Assembly: GCA_963693315.1 (NCBI GenBank)
Contig: OY856186.1
Location: 304,559,879 to 304,623,878 of the forward strand
Reading direction: 5' to 3'
DNA: 64,000 bases
From: Diogma glabrata
Taxonomy: Eukaryota > Arthropoda > Insecta > Diptera > Cylindrotomidae
Shown here piece by piece: positions 23,970-36,165 of this stretch. Within the stretch, counting starts at the first letter, position 1, and each line of letters begins with the position of its first letter. Position numbers and translations under genes: made by a program. The notes under the pieces are model-generated. The model was not told the origin of the DNA. It saw only the letters and a list, made by a program, of their open reading frames with translations, and ran no database searches.

Positions 23970-25945
23970 GACTTCTTTCTGATATAGTTATAAGATAGAA
24001 GAGGATACATGTTATTCTGTATGCAAACCATCATACTCTACGAGGCTAGTGACGGAAACGATTTTAATTTTGATCAATGCAAAATTTTAATTATTTTGCT
24101 TCTGAGGTTTACCTTTTAATTTTGATACTTCGCAAATTAATTAGCACTAATGCAATTTTTAATAAGATAACTTGAGAGAAAGCAATTTGCGTATAAAACT
24201 TTTGCCAAAAATATAATTAAATGTTGATTTATATACATATTTAAATGGTAAACTAATATAAATTACTTGAGTGTTTTATTATAACAAAACACTCAAAGAA
24301 ATGAGGTTACTTATTTCTTAAAATTGCATTTTACAATGTGAAATGTTGTTTGAATATTAAGTGTGTTCCATTTACCACATTTTCCTTTACTTTTGTACTA
24401 AATTTCGTTTTCAAGTTAACCATATCAAATGATGGTAAAGCTACGTGACAAACTTACGTTTCTATTCACCGCCAGAGTTTTTGTCAGTTTAGAGAATAAT
24501 TTCAAATATGTTTGCCCAAATGCTTATACAAATTTAGAATTTCAAGCCTAAATGTCATATTTCTGTCCAGCTTTCTTTAATTGTTTATATTTTGCATGAA
24601 TCATAATTTTAATTTTCAGAAATTTTTAATATTTAATTAATTTTCTTAAATTCAACAAACTCAAAATAAAATTTAAACTTAAAATTTTTTCAAACTAATA
24701 ATTTTCTTTTACGTTGTTTAGCAATATTGTTTTTCAAAATTGTCAAAACAATTTATTGTCAAAAAAAAATGTCGGAAACGTGTGGTAAGAAAGAATTTGA
24801 GTTGTAGTAGATCAAAAATCTAATACACCTCACATTTCAGCCGTTCCATTTAAAATTTGGTTCGGGTAGCAAGTTTACCTAAAAGGAACACGGGTATTAT
24901 TATAATGTTGATGATGATGAGATGATAATCATCAAACCTCATTATTTGCGATTAAAAAGCAGAAAAAAATGCAAGATTTAAAATCAATTATATATGTTAA
25001 AATGTATGATCTGTGTGGGGTCCCGTGTGCTGTGTTTTTTTTTATTTACTTTTCTTAATATTTTTACTCTCCTTCTTTTTTATCTGTAATCTTAATCATT
25101 TTAATAATAATAATAATCATAGTTTCAGCGCATAGTTAGTTATCAACTTCTTAGATTGAGTTGTTAAGTTGATAGCTTGAAGGTCTACGGAAATTAATAA
25201 TAAAATATAGTGCTATATTTGCATAGCTTCGGTATGGTTCAACGTGCTGTGGATTTTTAAAAGGATGACAAAAATATGTTAAAATAATAGTTCCTTTAAA
25301 AGACTTCCTAATTTTTAATCTACCTTCTTGCGTGAAAATAAATCTTATAATATTTATTAATGTCACTCACTTTTCATTTTAATTTTCTCATTTAACTCGT
25401 CAATTTTGTCAAGCAAGTAATTATATTTGTCATTAAAAATCAAAATCATTTTACGGGCTTGTTATAGATTGATGATGTGATTTATAAAACAATTTAATTA
25501 AAGTGATAATTTATTACATGAATGATTATTTTTGATTTAATTTGATCGACTTAATTAATGTGCGGGAAGAGATTAACTTCGAGATTTGTTTTTAGTCACG
25601 TCTTATTATTCAAAAAAATATTTTGTTTTTGAAAGTTATTTGCTAGACATATAGGCTTATAGGCTGGGTATAGGTTTAGGCTGTGTTCTAAACGATGACT
25701 TATTTGAAACTTATTTATGTAAACTTACTTATTCACCGTTATTTTAAATAAGTATTTAAAAGCTATTCTAAACGGTTTAGCATACTTATTTTGATAGCAA
25801 CATAAAATTTAAATTCGAAAATAAATTTTTATTAAAACGATTTATTTAATTTGATCAATTGAAAAGTTTTCAAAACTATTTCTTTCATTTTAAATTATTA
25901 CATTAATTTTATTAGGGATCGAAATAGTACTTTGTACTGATCTTA
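23970..25945. other. AT-rich sequence without a recognisable gene
   Basis: No supported coding region. Short frames such as 25151-25366 show no family resemblance. Confidence 0.55.
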
Positions 25946-25958
25946 ATAGTACTAGGTG

Positions 25959-26056
25959 CACAAAGTTGATTTTTTCCGCACGCGTCGTAATTTTTTTCAA
26001 CGAGGCGAAACCAAGTTGGACAAATTACGACAAGTGCGGAAAAAACAATTTGTGTT
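25959..26056. repeat. Foldback hairpin with CGAGGCG core
   Basis: Imperfect arms: CAAAGTTGATTTTTTCCGCA on the left pairs with TGCGGAAAAAACAATTTG on the right, and GTCGTAATTT pairs with AAATTACGAC. The apex is CAACGAGGCGAAACCAAGTTG. The flank AAATAGTAC (25922) resembles the end of the MITE at 22652. Probably a MITE. Confidence 0.7.
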
Positions 26057-26059
26057 TTT

Positions 26060-26831
26060 TGCAATTCCGAATCACAATGAGACAATTTTAAACAAAATTA
26101 TACTGCATCCAACTTTTTTACACTTTACATTCATATTCAGATATAAGTAAACATTTCTTTTATCAACTTAGCATTGAGAAAAATTTTCATACGTTCTTAT
26201 CTGTCACTTCTAAATAAGTAAAGTGGCGTTATTCTAAATGCAATATGGTGGATGTCACAAAATGGCAATAATTTCCATAGTAACCCCTATCATATGGGTA
26301 TCAAATGAAAAGGGTTGATGAGTAAAACATGAGTTTAGTGACGTTATTTTAAGGTCCAATTCGAAGGTCGAATTTTCGACATTGCCAAAAAATTTTTTTA
26401 ATTTCTTTCATTATTTTTTAGCAAAAAACTATTTTTTGGACTAGTGATTTTTAACAGTTCGTTGATATAAATTAAAAATAAAGTAAAATAAAATCGATAT
26501 AAAAATTCCAGTATGTATAACTGTATTAAACGAGTGGTGCTAATTAAGTAAGCGCCTTTAAAATTTTTGAATTTTATTGGGAAATTTTTTTGTTTTTTTT
26601 TATTAGAATTCAACTCAATCAAATTCTCTTAAATGTAATGACATTCATTGAATCATATTTCAATTACGTTAATATTATGACAATTATCACGAATAAGGCG
26701 ATTACCACGAGCCTATAGGGCAATTATCACGAATATTTTATTGTTTTTTAAGGTTTTAAAATTTTTAGTTAAAAGACAATTCGTTAATTATGTTGGCAAA
26801 AAAGTTTCTAAATAAATTATTTCCCTTGAAA
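26060..26831. other. AT-rich sequence without a recognisable gene
   Basis: It has two short copies of AATTATCACGAATA/ATTACCACGAGCCTA near 26680-26740, possibly decayed ends of the MITE family next to it. Confidence 0.45.
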
Positions 26832-26961
26832 GGTGATAAATTCTCATAATTTTTTGGAATATTATTCGAGCAATTGCCATTGATAATATCCCTCAACATA
26901 CGGTATCGGATTATTACCTTGATTTCGAAATCTTCGCAAACACTTTTTTCGAATTATCACC
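26832..26961. mobile_element. 130-bp MITE with GGTGATAA ends, copy 2
   Basis: Inverted relative of 6904-7041: GGTGATAAATTCTCATAATT at the left and CGAATTATCACC at the right. The middle has diverged. Confidence 0.65.
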
Positions 26962-27390
26962 GCTCTTTGCAGCTTTCTGCACCTGAAATGCTCCATTTTA
27001 AACGTTTCACCAAATACCACGAAAATATTGATCAGACAAAGTTTTCTGAGGCAACCGAAGAAAAACTATTAAAATTTTTGCTGCACAACACTAAAGTTGA
27101 AAAAATTTATTGATTTATTATTTATTTATATGATTTTATTTTATGATTTATTTATTTATTGATGGCCAAATATCAATTAAACAAATTAGGGCTCCTATTA
27201 TTCCTTGACGCAAATAAAACTTTAAAAGAACGAAACATATTCATTAAGAGTCCAGAAGCAATGCACCGGGAAAGATTAATAGCAAAATTGATTCATAGAA
27301 TAAAAGTTGTCTCTTTCTGGGAGCAGTTTTATTTGACAAGTAGAATTTTCTACTTATAAATGTTTATTTTCAATTTCTCTGCATTTCCAG

Positions 27391-27561
27391 GCTCGCAGAG
27401 ATAAAAGTCGACTGGAATGTTGCATCTTTTGTGCTAAAGTTTATCTGAAATTTTGGTTTTGTCGCTATAACAGTGAAGGGTCTCAACAGTGTGACTGTTT
27501 TCACAAGCCGATTCATGAGCAAAATGGAAAAAAGATTAAGTTTGAGGTGTGGTGGATCTGA
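27391..27561 (+). pseudogene. Cys-rich open segment after a splice-acceptor-like site
   Basis: A pyrimidine-rich run ending TTTCCAG directly precedes 56 open codons and a TGA. The peptide includes LECCIFCAKV, FWFCRYN and CDCFHKPIHE. The C-x2-C...C...C-x-CF...H layout vaguely recalls the C-terminal Cys-rich domain of piggyBac transposases, but one expected Cys is absent and no transposase core was recognised upstream. Short open stretches at 26970-27113 and 27159-27359 on the same strand could belong to the same decayed gene. It may also be chance. Confidence 0.25.
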
Positions 27562-28079
27562 ATTCATCTGAACACTGCTGGTGACGAAAAAAACGAGACT
27601 AAATGAGACAACGTTCACTAAAAATAACGAGAACGTCGATGTTCTAGTCACTAGTGAATCAAGATTTGATATAATTTTTCGATCACCCACAATTCGTGTA
27701 GCACACTTTTAAACAGACTCCAAACGAGCCAAATTACATTATAACTTATGTTTGATGAAGTTGCTTCAACAACACGAATTTTTGATGCCTCAAAGTTAAT
27801 TAATGAGTCCAAAATTAGACATATTCCGAATTTGTTTAATTGTATATATATTATTTGTTTAATTATTTGCCCAATAACCAGCAGTTCCTCAGTTTAATAA
27901 AATTCCATAAATTTAGTTAAACGTTATAAATTTGATTGATAATTTCAATTGTACTACCGGTTTCAATCTTCTAAAGATCATCGACAGGTACCTTTGGTGC
28001 AATTAAAGATTACAGTTTCATTTTGTTATTTATATATTATTCTAACAATGGAGGTATTACTATTTTATCTTACAATTAA

Positions 28080-28550
28080 ACACACACAAAAAAAGGGGAA
28101 ATGATTTCTAAAAGACACTATACAAGTGTAACTGACGTTCGATCATATAGAGGTCTGATATGGACACTGATCATATGCTTATCATCTTTGATTACAAATG
28201 CAAGTTGTCCTCTATATTTAATAGACAAGAAAAAAGACCGTGCGCTGGAATGTCGATGCATTTAAACATCCGAATACGCTGAATAGTATCAGGAAATAGT
28301 AACGCAAAACATAAAAGAGCACAACATCTCTTCTGAGATGCCATTAAACATACAAGAAGAATGGCAAACGCTTCAATCAACCATTATAGCCGCAGCACAA
28401 ATAACAATCAGAAAATGGCCACCGAAATCACACAACGAATGGTTGGACGACGAGTACTGCCAAAGCGTTGAACATTAACAAAAAACTGCTTCGAATTGGC
28501 CTTACTCACAATTCGATAAACGCAATTCCCAAATCACTTTCTGAGTTCGA
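28080..28550 (+). pseudogene. RTE-like LINE endonuclease-end fragment
   Basis: The plus-strand frames give VTDVRSYRG, then CKLSS, ISSEMPLNIQEEWQTLQSTI, and NEWLDDEYCQ. This is the linker between endonuclease and reverse transcriptase in RTE-type elements, often annotated as craniofacial-development-protein-2-like. Several frameshifts and stops. The fragment stops before any reverse transcriptase motif. Confidence 0.75.
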
Positions 28551-28559
28551 TCACTGATT

Positions 28560-31500
28560 AGTAAGCACAAACACCAGGTTTTATTAAGTATTCAACACCT
28601 TAATTGTTTCACAACAACAGGAAAACAATACAGCAACCAATATTCCTAACTAGAATATTCTTTCAACAGCTTCAGAAACTCCAACGGTTGATTGCAGAAA
28701 TTTCCAGTACACCACGTTCAAAATAATACACAAAATATTTCTACCTAATAACACTTATAACTTTATTACACTTATAACTTTACACAAGAAGATCACTTTT
28801 ATAATTTGAACTTCACTATCGCAGGTTTAAAATAAAACTAATTAAAAACTACAAGAGGTAATTTTCTTATATACCTTCTGCAATACTTCTAGATAATTCG
28901 ACATCACTTTCCAGAAACCTTGAGAAAATATTAGAATATTCGATTATTTTACGTTATGTTAATTTGATTCATAAAATCGTTTATGTTGACCCTAATTCTA
29001 AGAAGAAGACAACAACAACAATATTAATTTCATTAATTTGTTTGTTGTGTTTTGTTGATTTTATTTTCCTGAAAGCGACCGTAATCGTCTAGATCTTTCT
29101 GTAATCGTCTAGATTTTTCTGTACTCGTAACAATATTATTGATATGCTAATATTTTTTATCAGATGCTTAACATAGACTTGATAAAATAGACATTAGGAA
29201 CTTTATCAAATTTTAAAATCAATCGCAAATGGTTTGGACAAATGAACGCAGCCGCCAAGAATAAGATCAAGAAACAGTTACGACGTGATCTTGATTTTTT
29301 TTTCCCATAAAATGTGATTCAAAAACCAAATTCAACACGCATATTCAGCATCTTTGACATCGTTACAACTTACATTGCGTTGCTGTGTTGCCATGCTCAA
29401 ATGCACTTGTTAATGAAAATTTCATTGTTTTATAAAACGATGAATATAAATGTGGCATCACTTTCATCGAAGAAAATTTGTTAATTATATTAAAACTTAT
29501 CATCTTTCTTGAATTATGTGCCAATTTGACTCTGTTTCGTGCAACTTTTTTCACGGAGGATTTTTGTGGAAAATTATTTGAATCTCCTGCCTCCTCTTCT
29601 TAAGATTTCAATTTATTTGGACTAAATTTCAAAATAAAGTTATTGGTATTTTGGGGACAATCTGAACGTCAGCTGGAATCGAGGGCGTCTTTTCTAAACT
29701 TGGCGCTGTACATACGAAACTCCAAAACCGAATGGGGCTACGGAGAGCTGGGATACTTGTTTTTATTAATCAACGAATGAAATGAATAGTATAGTTTGTT
29801 ATACCTATAATTCAAATTTCTAACAGTACCAGTAGATTGAGAGATAAACTACTTTTAGGCATCTTGGAACAATTTTTGAGTAGCTACTGAGAATATTCAA
29901 GAAATATTGGAAACTTTAAACGTGATCCTAAGAATCGCCACAAAATTTTAAAAATCTTTCCAAATAATTTGAGAATTTTCAAAGAATCTTGAGAATATTT
30001 GGACGTACAGATTATCTTCAGATCTAGAGAATCATGGGATTCTTAAAAATATTTAGAGAACCTTCATAAATCTGAGAATATTTAGGACACTTATTTTCTT
30101 TGAATTTTATTCATTTCAATTACATATTTCCATTTAAAACAAAAAAAAATGAATCTTCATAGTATAAAACAAACAAAAACAGTTTTAAACAAAAACAAAC
30201 CAACGTTGATAGCACTTATAGTTTGTGAGAAAATCGAGTATGTAGAAATTCGAACGGAAACCGAAGTCTCACCAATAGGATACCGTTTTTACTTTTTCAA
30301 AGTACGTAACCCTAAAAAGTACGTACGCGTGAAACCTTAAAGTTTATAAAATATTTAAATATAAAATATGAAATGTCGGAAAAATGTACTAAAACCTTAG
30401 AGTATATATCAATAAATATAGAGAACACGTAAATAAAAAATATATAAACTGAGACGAATTCGTGATAATAAAGCTATCAAAATCAATTTCTCTTTTGCCA
30501 TTTTGATTTATTTTACAATGTTTATATTTACTACCACAAAACTTTTTAAATTATATACTTAAAATGCCAAAAAAATATAGTGTTTTTTTCATAGTTGTAC
30601 TAATTTTCATTACGACAGTAATTTAAATTAATTGAATTATCTCCATTAATTATTAAGTCAAATATTTTATGAAGGACAAGCAATATTATCTAATGACATG
30701 AATAAATATTTAAGTTTTGTTATCATTCTCAAAGTATATTATGAAAATTTACTGACAAACATTTTTCATTACTGACAAATTTATTTTTCATTGATAAATT
30801 TTTTTAAAACTATGTTTGGTTGTAACAAAATTTCACTATTCTGAAAATTTTATGAACAAAAACGTGGAGAGTTTTTTTTCTTGTAGATTCTTGAAGAAAT
30901 TTTTGTTTCTCAGAAAGTAAGACAAACAAACAAAAATACGATTTGAAAGATTTGTATACATGCTAAAAATTGGTTATGGTGATCATTTGCGTGAAACAAC
31001 CTTCCTTGCTTTTTTGAAGTATGGTTAAAAAGCAAAATGATTGATAATAAAATATAGACTGCGAAATGATAATAGTAGTATAATATTTTTGCAATAATTC
31101 TTAACAAATATTACAATAAATTTACAAAAATTAAATGAAATATGTTAGATTACCATGTTTTGTGTTTCTCAATACAAAATTTAAATTAAACCCACCCATT
31201 TGTTTAAGAATTTAAAGTTTTGTTGTTGTAAGTTTATTTTGAATTTTAACTATGCTATTTTAGGTGAATTTTAGTTTTTAACAATAATTTTTTAATAATA
31301 CTCAGTGTAAATATTTTTTGTTGTAGCCTTATCTTGTGTATGAAAGACGTCTCAAACGAAAAATCATAACAAAAGTTTCTAATAGTATTAATTGTGAAAG
31401 TCGTCATTTTGAAAAATATCAGTAAAATTTACTAAATTTCAAATAGCACTAAAAGCATATTTCCAATTTTTATTTTTGAATACATGTTTAAAGAGTATAT

Positions 31501-32730
31501 TACTGATAAAATTTCTTACTGAATTTAACTGCAACTTCTTTAGACTAATAAGAACAGTTTGATATTAAAAGGTGATTAGAATATAGAACATAATCGTTTT
31601 TTAAATACAGATAACCAAACTTTACAAATTTCAGTCAAGCAACCACACGATAAATTCAGTTCAAGCAACGCCACGAAATCCAGAACGATAGTAAAAACTT
31701 TAGGTAAAAGATATAAAATATTTAAGGCACGAGAATCAATTGTTAACTTTTTACATATTTAAGTTTAATAAGCGATACTAAAATGAGTTCGCGTAACTGT
31801 ATTCAAGAACTACTCGTACATCTTAAATATTTTCCGATGTCCATTTAAAAATGATTTTAAAAATTCGATGTTGTATTATTTCAGATTTTTTTTTATTTTA
31901 TCTAAATAAACTCACCATTTATCACGGAATTAAGCTGACCCAACCATATTAATATAAAATTTTATTTGGGTTTAATTATTATGATCGTTTGAGGTTATTT
32001 TGCAGTTTTGCTGCTGTTAAAAATTGTGTCTTATAAAATTTTGGGTTTGATTAAAGCCGGCAACTGGTGATCTGTATGAATGTGTCGAATAACATCTAAA
32101 ATTTTGTGGATCAAGTTTAAACAAATTTTTTGAAAATTTTTTAGTCAATTTGTTGATCTTTAAAGTCAAAAATCTTTTTTCGCTAAAGGTGTTGCGTTTA
32201 TTTAGTGGCTTAGTATAATCATTTATAATCATTAAATTAAAAAATGATATCATACCCCAAAAAGGAAGCAAACAAACAAATATTTACCTGCAAACAATTA
32301 ATATTTATTATAAAAACGGAAATGCTTCTTTTTTTAATTTTCAGTATCCAATTAATAAAAATTAAACTCCATACAATAAATCATTTGTTAAATTACAGAG
32401 AGCAAATCTTCTTATAAATAAAAAAAACATGGGATCACATTATAAAAACTTAAGCACAAAATTTAATTTCATTAGTAATAAAAAGGTAGAAAATTTATTA
32501 AAAAATTTCTAAGAACATCAAAAAATTGATGGAAATAAATTTAAGGTGAACAATTTTAGTCATTAATTTGAGTACGAATGAAGATCTTATAGTTACTAGA
32601 GTCACAAAAAAAACTTCATTGCGGTGCAATAAAGATAATGTTAAATCTCATAAATAATGAGGAATAGGAATAGGGAAAAAAGTATTATCATGTATATTGT
32701 TTTTTATTTGTTGAAAGCAAAATAAAAAAC
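28560..32730. other. Long AT-rich stretch without a supported gene
   Basis: No coding region was recognised. A decayed minisatellite of GAGAATATTTAGGA-like units lies at about 29880-30085. A short piece of repeat family A (ATTTACTACCACAAAACTTT context) lies at about 30455-30610. Frames at 29363-29554, 30149-30340, 30910-31107 and 32017-32271 look random. Confidence 0.5.
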
Positions 32731-32735
32731 TTAAT

Positions 32736-32841
32736 AATATAAATTAAAAATTGATAACACTTGTTTTTATATCGCAAATATATTATTTTTATAATATATT
32801 TGCGAAATAAAAACAAGTGTTATCAATTTTTAATTTATATT
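32736..32841. repeat. Long hairpin, 51-bp arms, 4-bp loop
   Basis: The left arm 32736-32786 and right arm 32791-32841 are complementary except at one position (TATATCGCA against TGCGAAATA). The loop is TTTT. It is too short to be a normal transposon, with no flanking duplication obvious. Confidence 0.9.
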
Positions 32842-32844
32842 AAA

Positions 32845-33870
32845 ATGTTTCGCCAAGTGCCGACAGTCGACACAATTGAATTTATTTAACTTAATAATAC
32901 CTGGAAGTTGATGTTGTAAGTTAAAATCTTTCGGCGATTTAGATTTTAGAGGATTTATTCAACACATATAACACACTTTGAACAGTTCAAATAAATAAGG
33001 AGCATAATCGAAACACTGCAAATATTATTAAAGTGTTTATTATTCGTATATTTTCGTTTAGAATATTTCATTAATGCGCCTCGTTTTCTTTTCAACTATG
33101 ATATTTTTATAAAATTGTGCTGGTTGATAACTCCTCTCGTTGAAACCATATCTATGATTTCTTTTAAAATTAAACGTCAAAATGCATATAATATGTTAAA
33201 TAATCAAAATAATTTTAGATAAAGATTTACCAATAGCACAAGTATATGTCTACCTTACATACAAAATACAATGTATTAATTTTAATATTATAACCAAATT
33301 TATATAATAGGCAATTCCAAAACACACATTTATAATGACATCTATCAAATTCAATAATAAAAGTGATGAAACTTAAAAAATTAAAATATAATAAAAATTT
33401 AACAAAAAACTTGTTATTTAGTGAATATTTTATAGTTTTTTTTTGGACTTAATCTTTAAGTCGTCTATTTATTATATCTGGTGTCAATTTCTGGTTATAT
33501 GTAAAACACAAATGAGCAGTATTAAATAACCTTATATTATTATAAATAGTTTTCAGTGCTGTTTTATTATTATTTTTTTATTAATTAAAAAATAATAATA
33601 ATTTATCGTAAATTTTATTGTTGATTTGTGTCTGTGTTTGTTATTTATTTATTTATTAATAACGTAGAACGTAGAACAATTAATAAAATTGTGTTAAATT
33701 TTTGAATAATGTGAAGTGTTAAAATTTGGAGGTGTGTTGAAAAAAAAAATTCGATGAAAAAAAATCAAAAAGAGAAAAGATATAAAATTTAAATAAAATG
33801 ACTTGAATAAGAATTTTAATTTGTTTAAGAACGAAAAAAAAATAATAATTTTAATAAGAAATTTTCGGAA
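32845..33870. other. AT-rich sequence; possible promoter and 5' UTR region
   Basis: No gene was recognised. A TATAAATA motif at about 33540-33548 lies roughly 330 bases upstream of the candidate first exon at 33875, too far to assign confidently. Confidence 0.35.
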
Positions 33871-33874
33871 CAAA

Positions 33875-33933
33875 ATGAAATATTTTTTATTCTTTTCTAT
33901 AAACGTTTTATTATTGTTTTTGCCAAGAATAAG
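33875..33933 (+). CDS. Candidate first exon of a secreted protein
   Basis: An ATG in a good insect context (CAAAATG) starts MKYFLFFSINVLLLFLPRI, which looks like a signal peptide: one Lys, then a hydrophobic core. The frame runs straight into AAG|GTAAAT at 33933/33934, a good 5' splice donor in phase 2. No continuation exon can be identified; the 4.5-kb foldback element begins about 220 bases downstream and could lie in the intron. In AT-rich DNA such hydrophobic stretches arise by chance, so this is only a candidate. Confidence 0.25.
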
Positions 33934-34221
33934 GTAAATCATTTTTTAATTTTTATTTATTACAGTTATTTGCTTAAATTTTAATTTAAAAGTTTAATAT
34001 ATTGCTTTGTGAATTAACTATGTTAGAAGGGTTTTGTGATGGGATATTCTCTCACTTTGAATCATTTTCATTTAGATGTGGAGAGCTTTTAGCAAATTAT
34101 TTAAATATATCTAACCTGTAAGAGCCAGACTGTGTGTTACGCATGTTAGACTGAAGGACTAAAAACGTAGGCTACAACCAGGACCTAGTCAGGCATTTGT
34201 AGCCAATTTGTAGCAAATTGG

Positions 34222-35170
34222 TTACGCCATTAAAAAATTTGTATGCCCTGCCAATTTTGAGAAATTCTAGAAACCGTTATCTTAAATTTAAGCTATCGGT
34301 TTTCACAATATCTCACGTTCTATTCATCCAATTTTAATCCTTAATATATCAAAATTTGAAACCAATTAGGCTTCAGTTTGTTACGTCATCAAAAAATTTG
34401 TAGCACCCTCCAATTTTGAAAAATTCAAGAATCCACTATCGTAAATTTAAGCTAGCGGTTTTCAAAATATCTCACGTTCCTTTCATCCAATTTTAATTCT
34501 GAATACATCAAAATTTGTAGCCGATTAGGAATCAATTTGTTACGTCATCAAAAAATGTGTAGCTCCTACGGTTTTGAAAAATTAAAAAAACCGTTATCTT
34601 AAATTTAAGCCAGCGATTTTCAAAATATCTCACTGAATACATCAAAATTTGAAGCCGACCAATTTATTACGCCATCAAAAAATTTGTAGCCTCCTCCAGG
34701 TTTGAAAAATTCAAAAAGCCGTTATCGTATATCTAACCTAGCGGTTTTCAAAATATCTCACGTTCTATTCATCTAACTTTATTTCTGAATACATCAAAAT
34801 TTGTAGCCAATTTGGAATCAATTTGTTACGTCATCAAAAAATTTGTAGTTGTCTACAATTTTGAGAAATTCAAGAAACCGTTATCTTAAATTTAAGCTAG
34901 CGGTTTTCAATATATCTCACGTTCTATTTTTCCAATTTTAATTCTGAATACATCAAAATTTGTAGCCAATGTGGAACTAATTTGTTACGTCATCAACAAA
35001 TTTGTAGCACTTTCCAATTTTGAGAAATTCAAAACACCGTTATTGTATATTTAAGCTAGCGCTTTTCAAAATATCTCACGTTCTATTAATCCAATTTTAA
35101 TTCTGAATATACCAAAATTTGTAGCCGATTAGGAATCAATTTGTTACGTCATCAAAAAAATTGTAGCCGC
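34222..35170 (+). repeat. 159-bp tandem array, left arm
   Basis: The landmark TTACGTCATCAAAAAATTTG (or TTACGCCAT variant) recurs at 34222, 34381, 34540, 34667, 34826, 34985 and 35144. Spacing is exactly 159 bases except for one 127-base unit that lost about 32 bases. Each unit also has AAATTTAAGCTAGCGGTTTT and AATATCTCACGTTCTATTC. Confidence 0.92.
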
Positions 35171-35194
35171 CTCCAATTTTGAACCACATTCATA

Positions 35195-35692
35195 AATATT
35201 AATCCTCTTAATTTTTTATTTATTTTTCTACTCCGTCTATTGAGCGCGAAAGAAACATTTTTTTCAACAGTTTATATGCCGAAAACACCTCGACTCGGCG
35301 TTTGGTTTATTTTGATTCCTCATATTAGTTTTATTTTCCTACTTTTCTATGTTCGTAAATATTTTGGAGCAGCGGTTACTAACCTCCAATCCTCGGAATA
35401 ACTTTCAGCAGCTTAATTTTTGCGAATTTATTGCATTTTTATAAGAATTAGAGGTTTTGAACGCGTTATATTGTAAATAATTTTTGCAGGCGTATGACAG
35501 CTTATAATAATCTTATCATTCCGAGGATTGGAGGTTAGTAACCGCTGCTCCAAAATATTCAAGAGCATAGAAAAGGAAAACTACTATGAGGAATCAAAAT
35601 AAACCAAACGCCGAGCCCAGGTGTTTTCGGCTTATAAACTGTTGAAAAAAATGTTTCTTTCGCGCTCAATAGACGAAATAAAAAAATATATT
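35195..35692. repeat. Inner palindrome 1
   Basis: The arms 35195-35400 and about 35515-35692 are inverted copies (GAGGTTAGTAACCGCTGCTC on one side; TTTCGCGCTCAATAGACG on the other), with a loop of about 115 bases. No coding potential. Confidence 0.85.
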
Positions 35693-35699
35693 ACAAATT

Positions 35700-36150
35700 T
35701 TTTGATGCGGCTACAAATTTTTTGATGAAGTAACAAATTGATTCCTAATCGCCTACAAATTTTTATGTATTCAGAATTAAAAAATTGAATGAATAGATCG
35801 TGATATAAGATATCGGTTTTTTGAATTTCTCAAAATTGGAAGTGGCTACAAATATTTGAATGACGTAACAAATTAGTTCCACACTGGCTTCAAATTTTGA
35901 TGTATTCAGAATCAAAATTGGAAGAATAAAACGAGAGATATTTTGAAAACCACTAGCTTAAATTTAAGATAACGGTTCTTTGAATTTTTCAAAACCGTAG
36001 GGGGCTACAAATTTTTTGATGACGTAGTAAATTGGTTCTATATTGGATACAAATTTCGATGTATTCAGAAATAAAGTCAGATAAATAGAACGTGAGATAT
36101 TTTGAAAACCGCTAGCTTAAATATACGATACCAGTTTTTTTAATTTTTCA
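35700..36150 (-). repeat. 159-bp units, inverted block
   Basis: About three inverted units: the landmark GTAACAAAT or its variant occurs at about 35730, 35865 and 36024. Orientation is opposite to the left array and the same as the right terminal array. Confidence 0.85.
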
Positions 36151-36165
36151 AAATTACACTAGTTT

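Noticed and set aside
27370..27690. 106-codon minus-strand frame
   Set aside because: Overlaps the better-supported plus-strand Cys-rich segment and shows no family resemblance.
33694..33942. 82-codon minus-strand frame rich in Phe, Lys and Ile
   Set aside because: Arises from A/T homopolymers; composition is not protein-like.
34222..35170. Regular repeats that could suggest a CRISPR array
   Set aside because: The 159-bp units are repeats along their whole length with no unique spacers, and the genome is eukaryotic.
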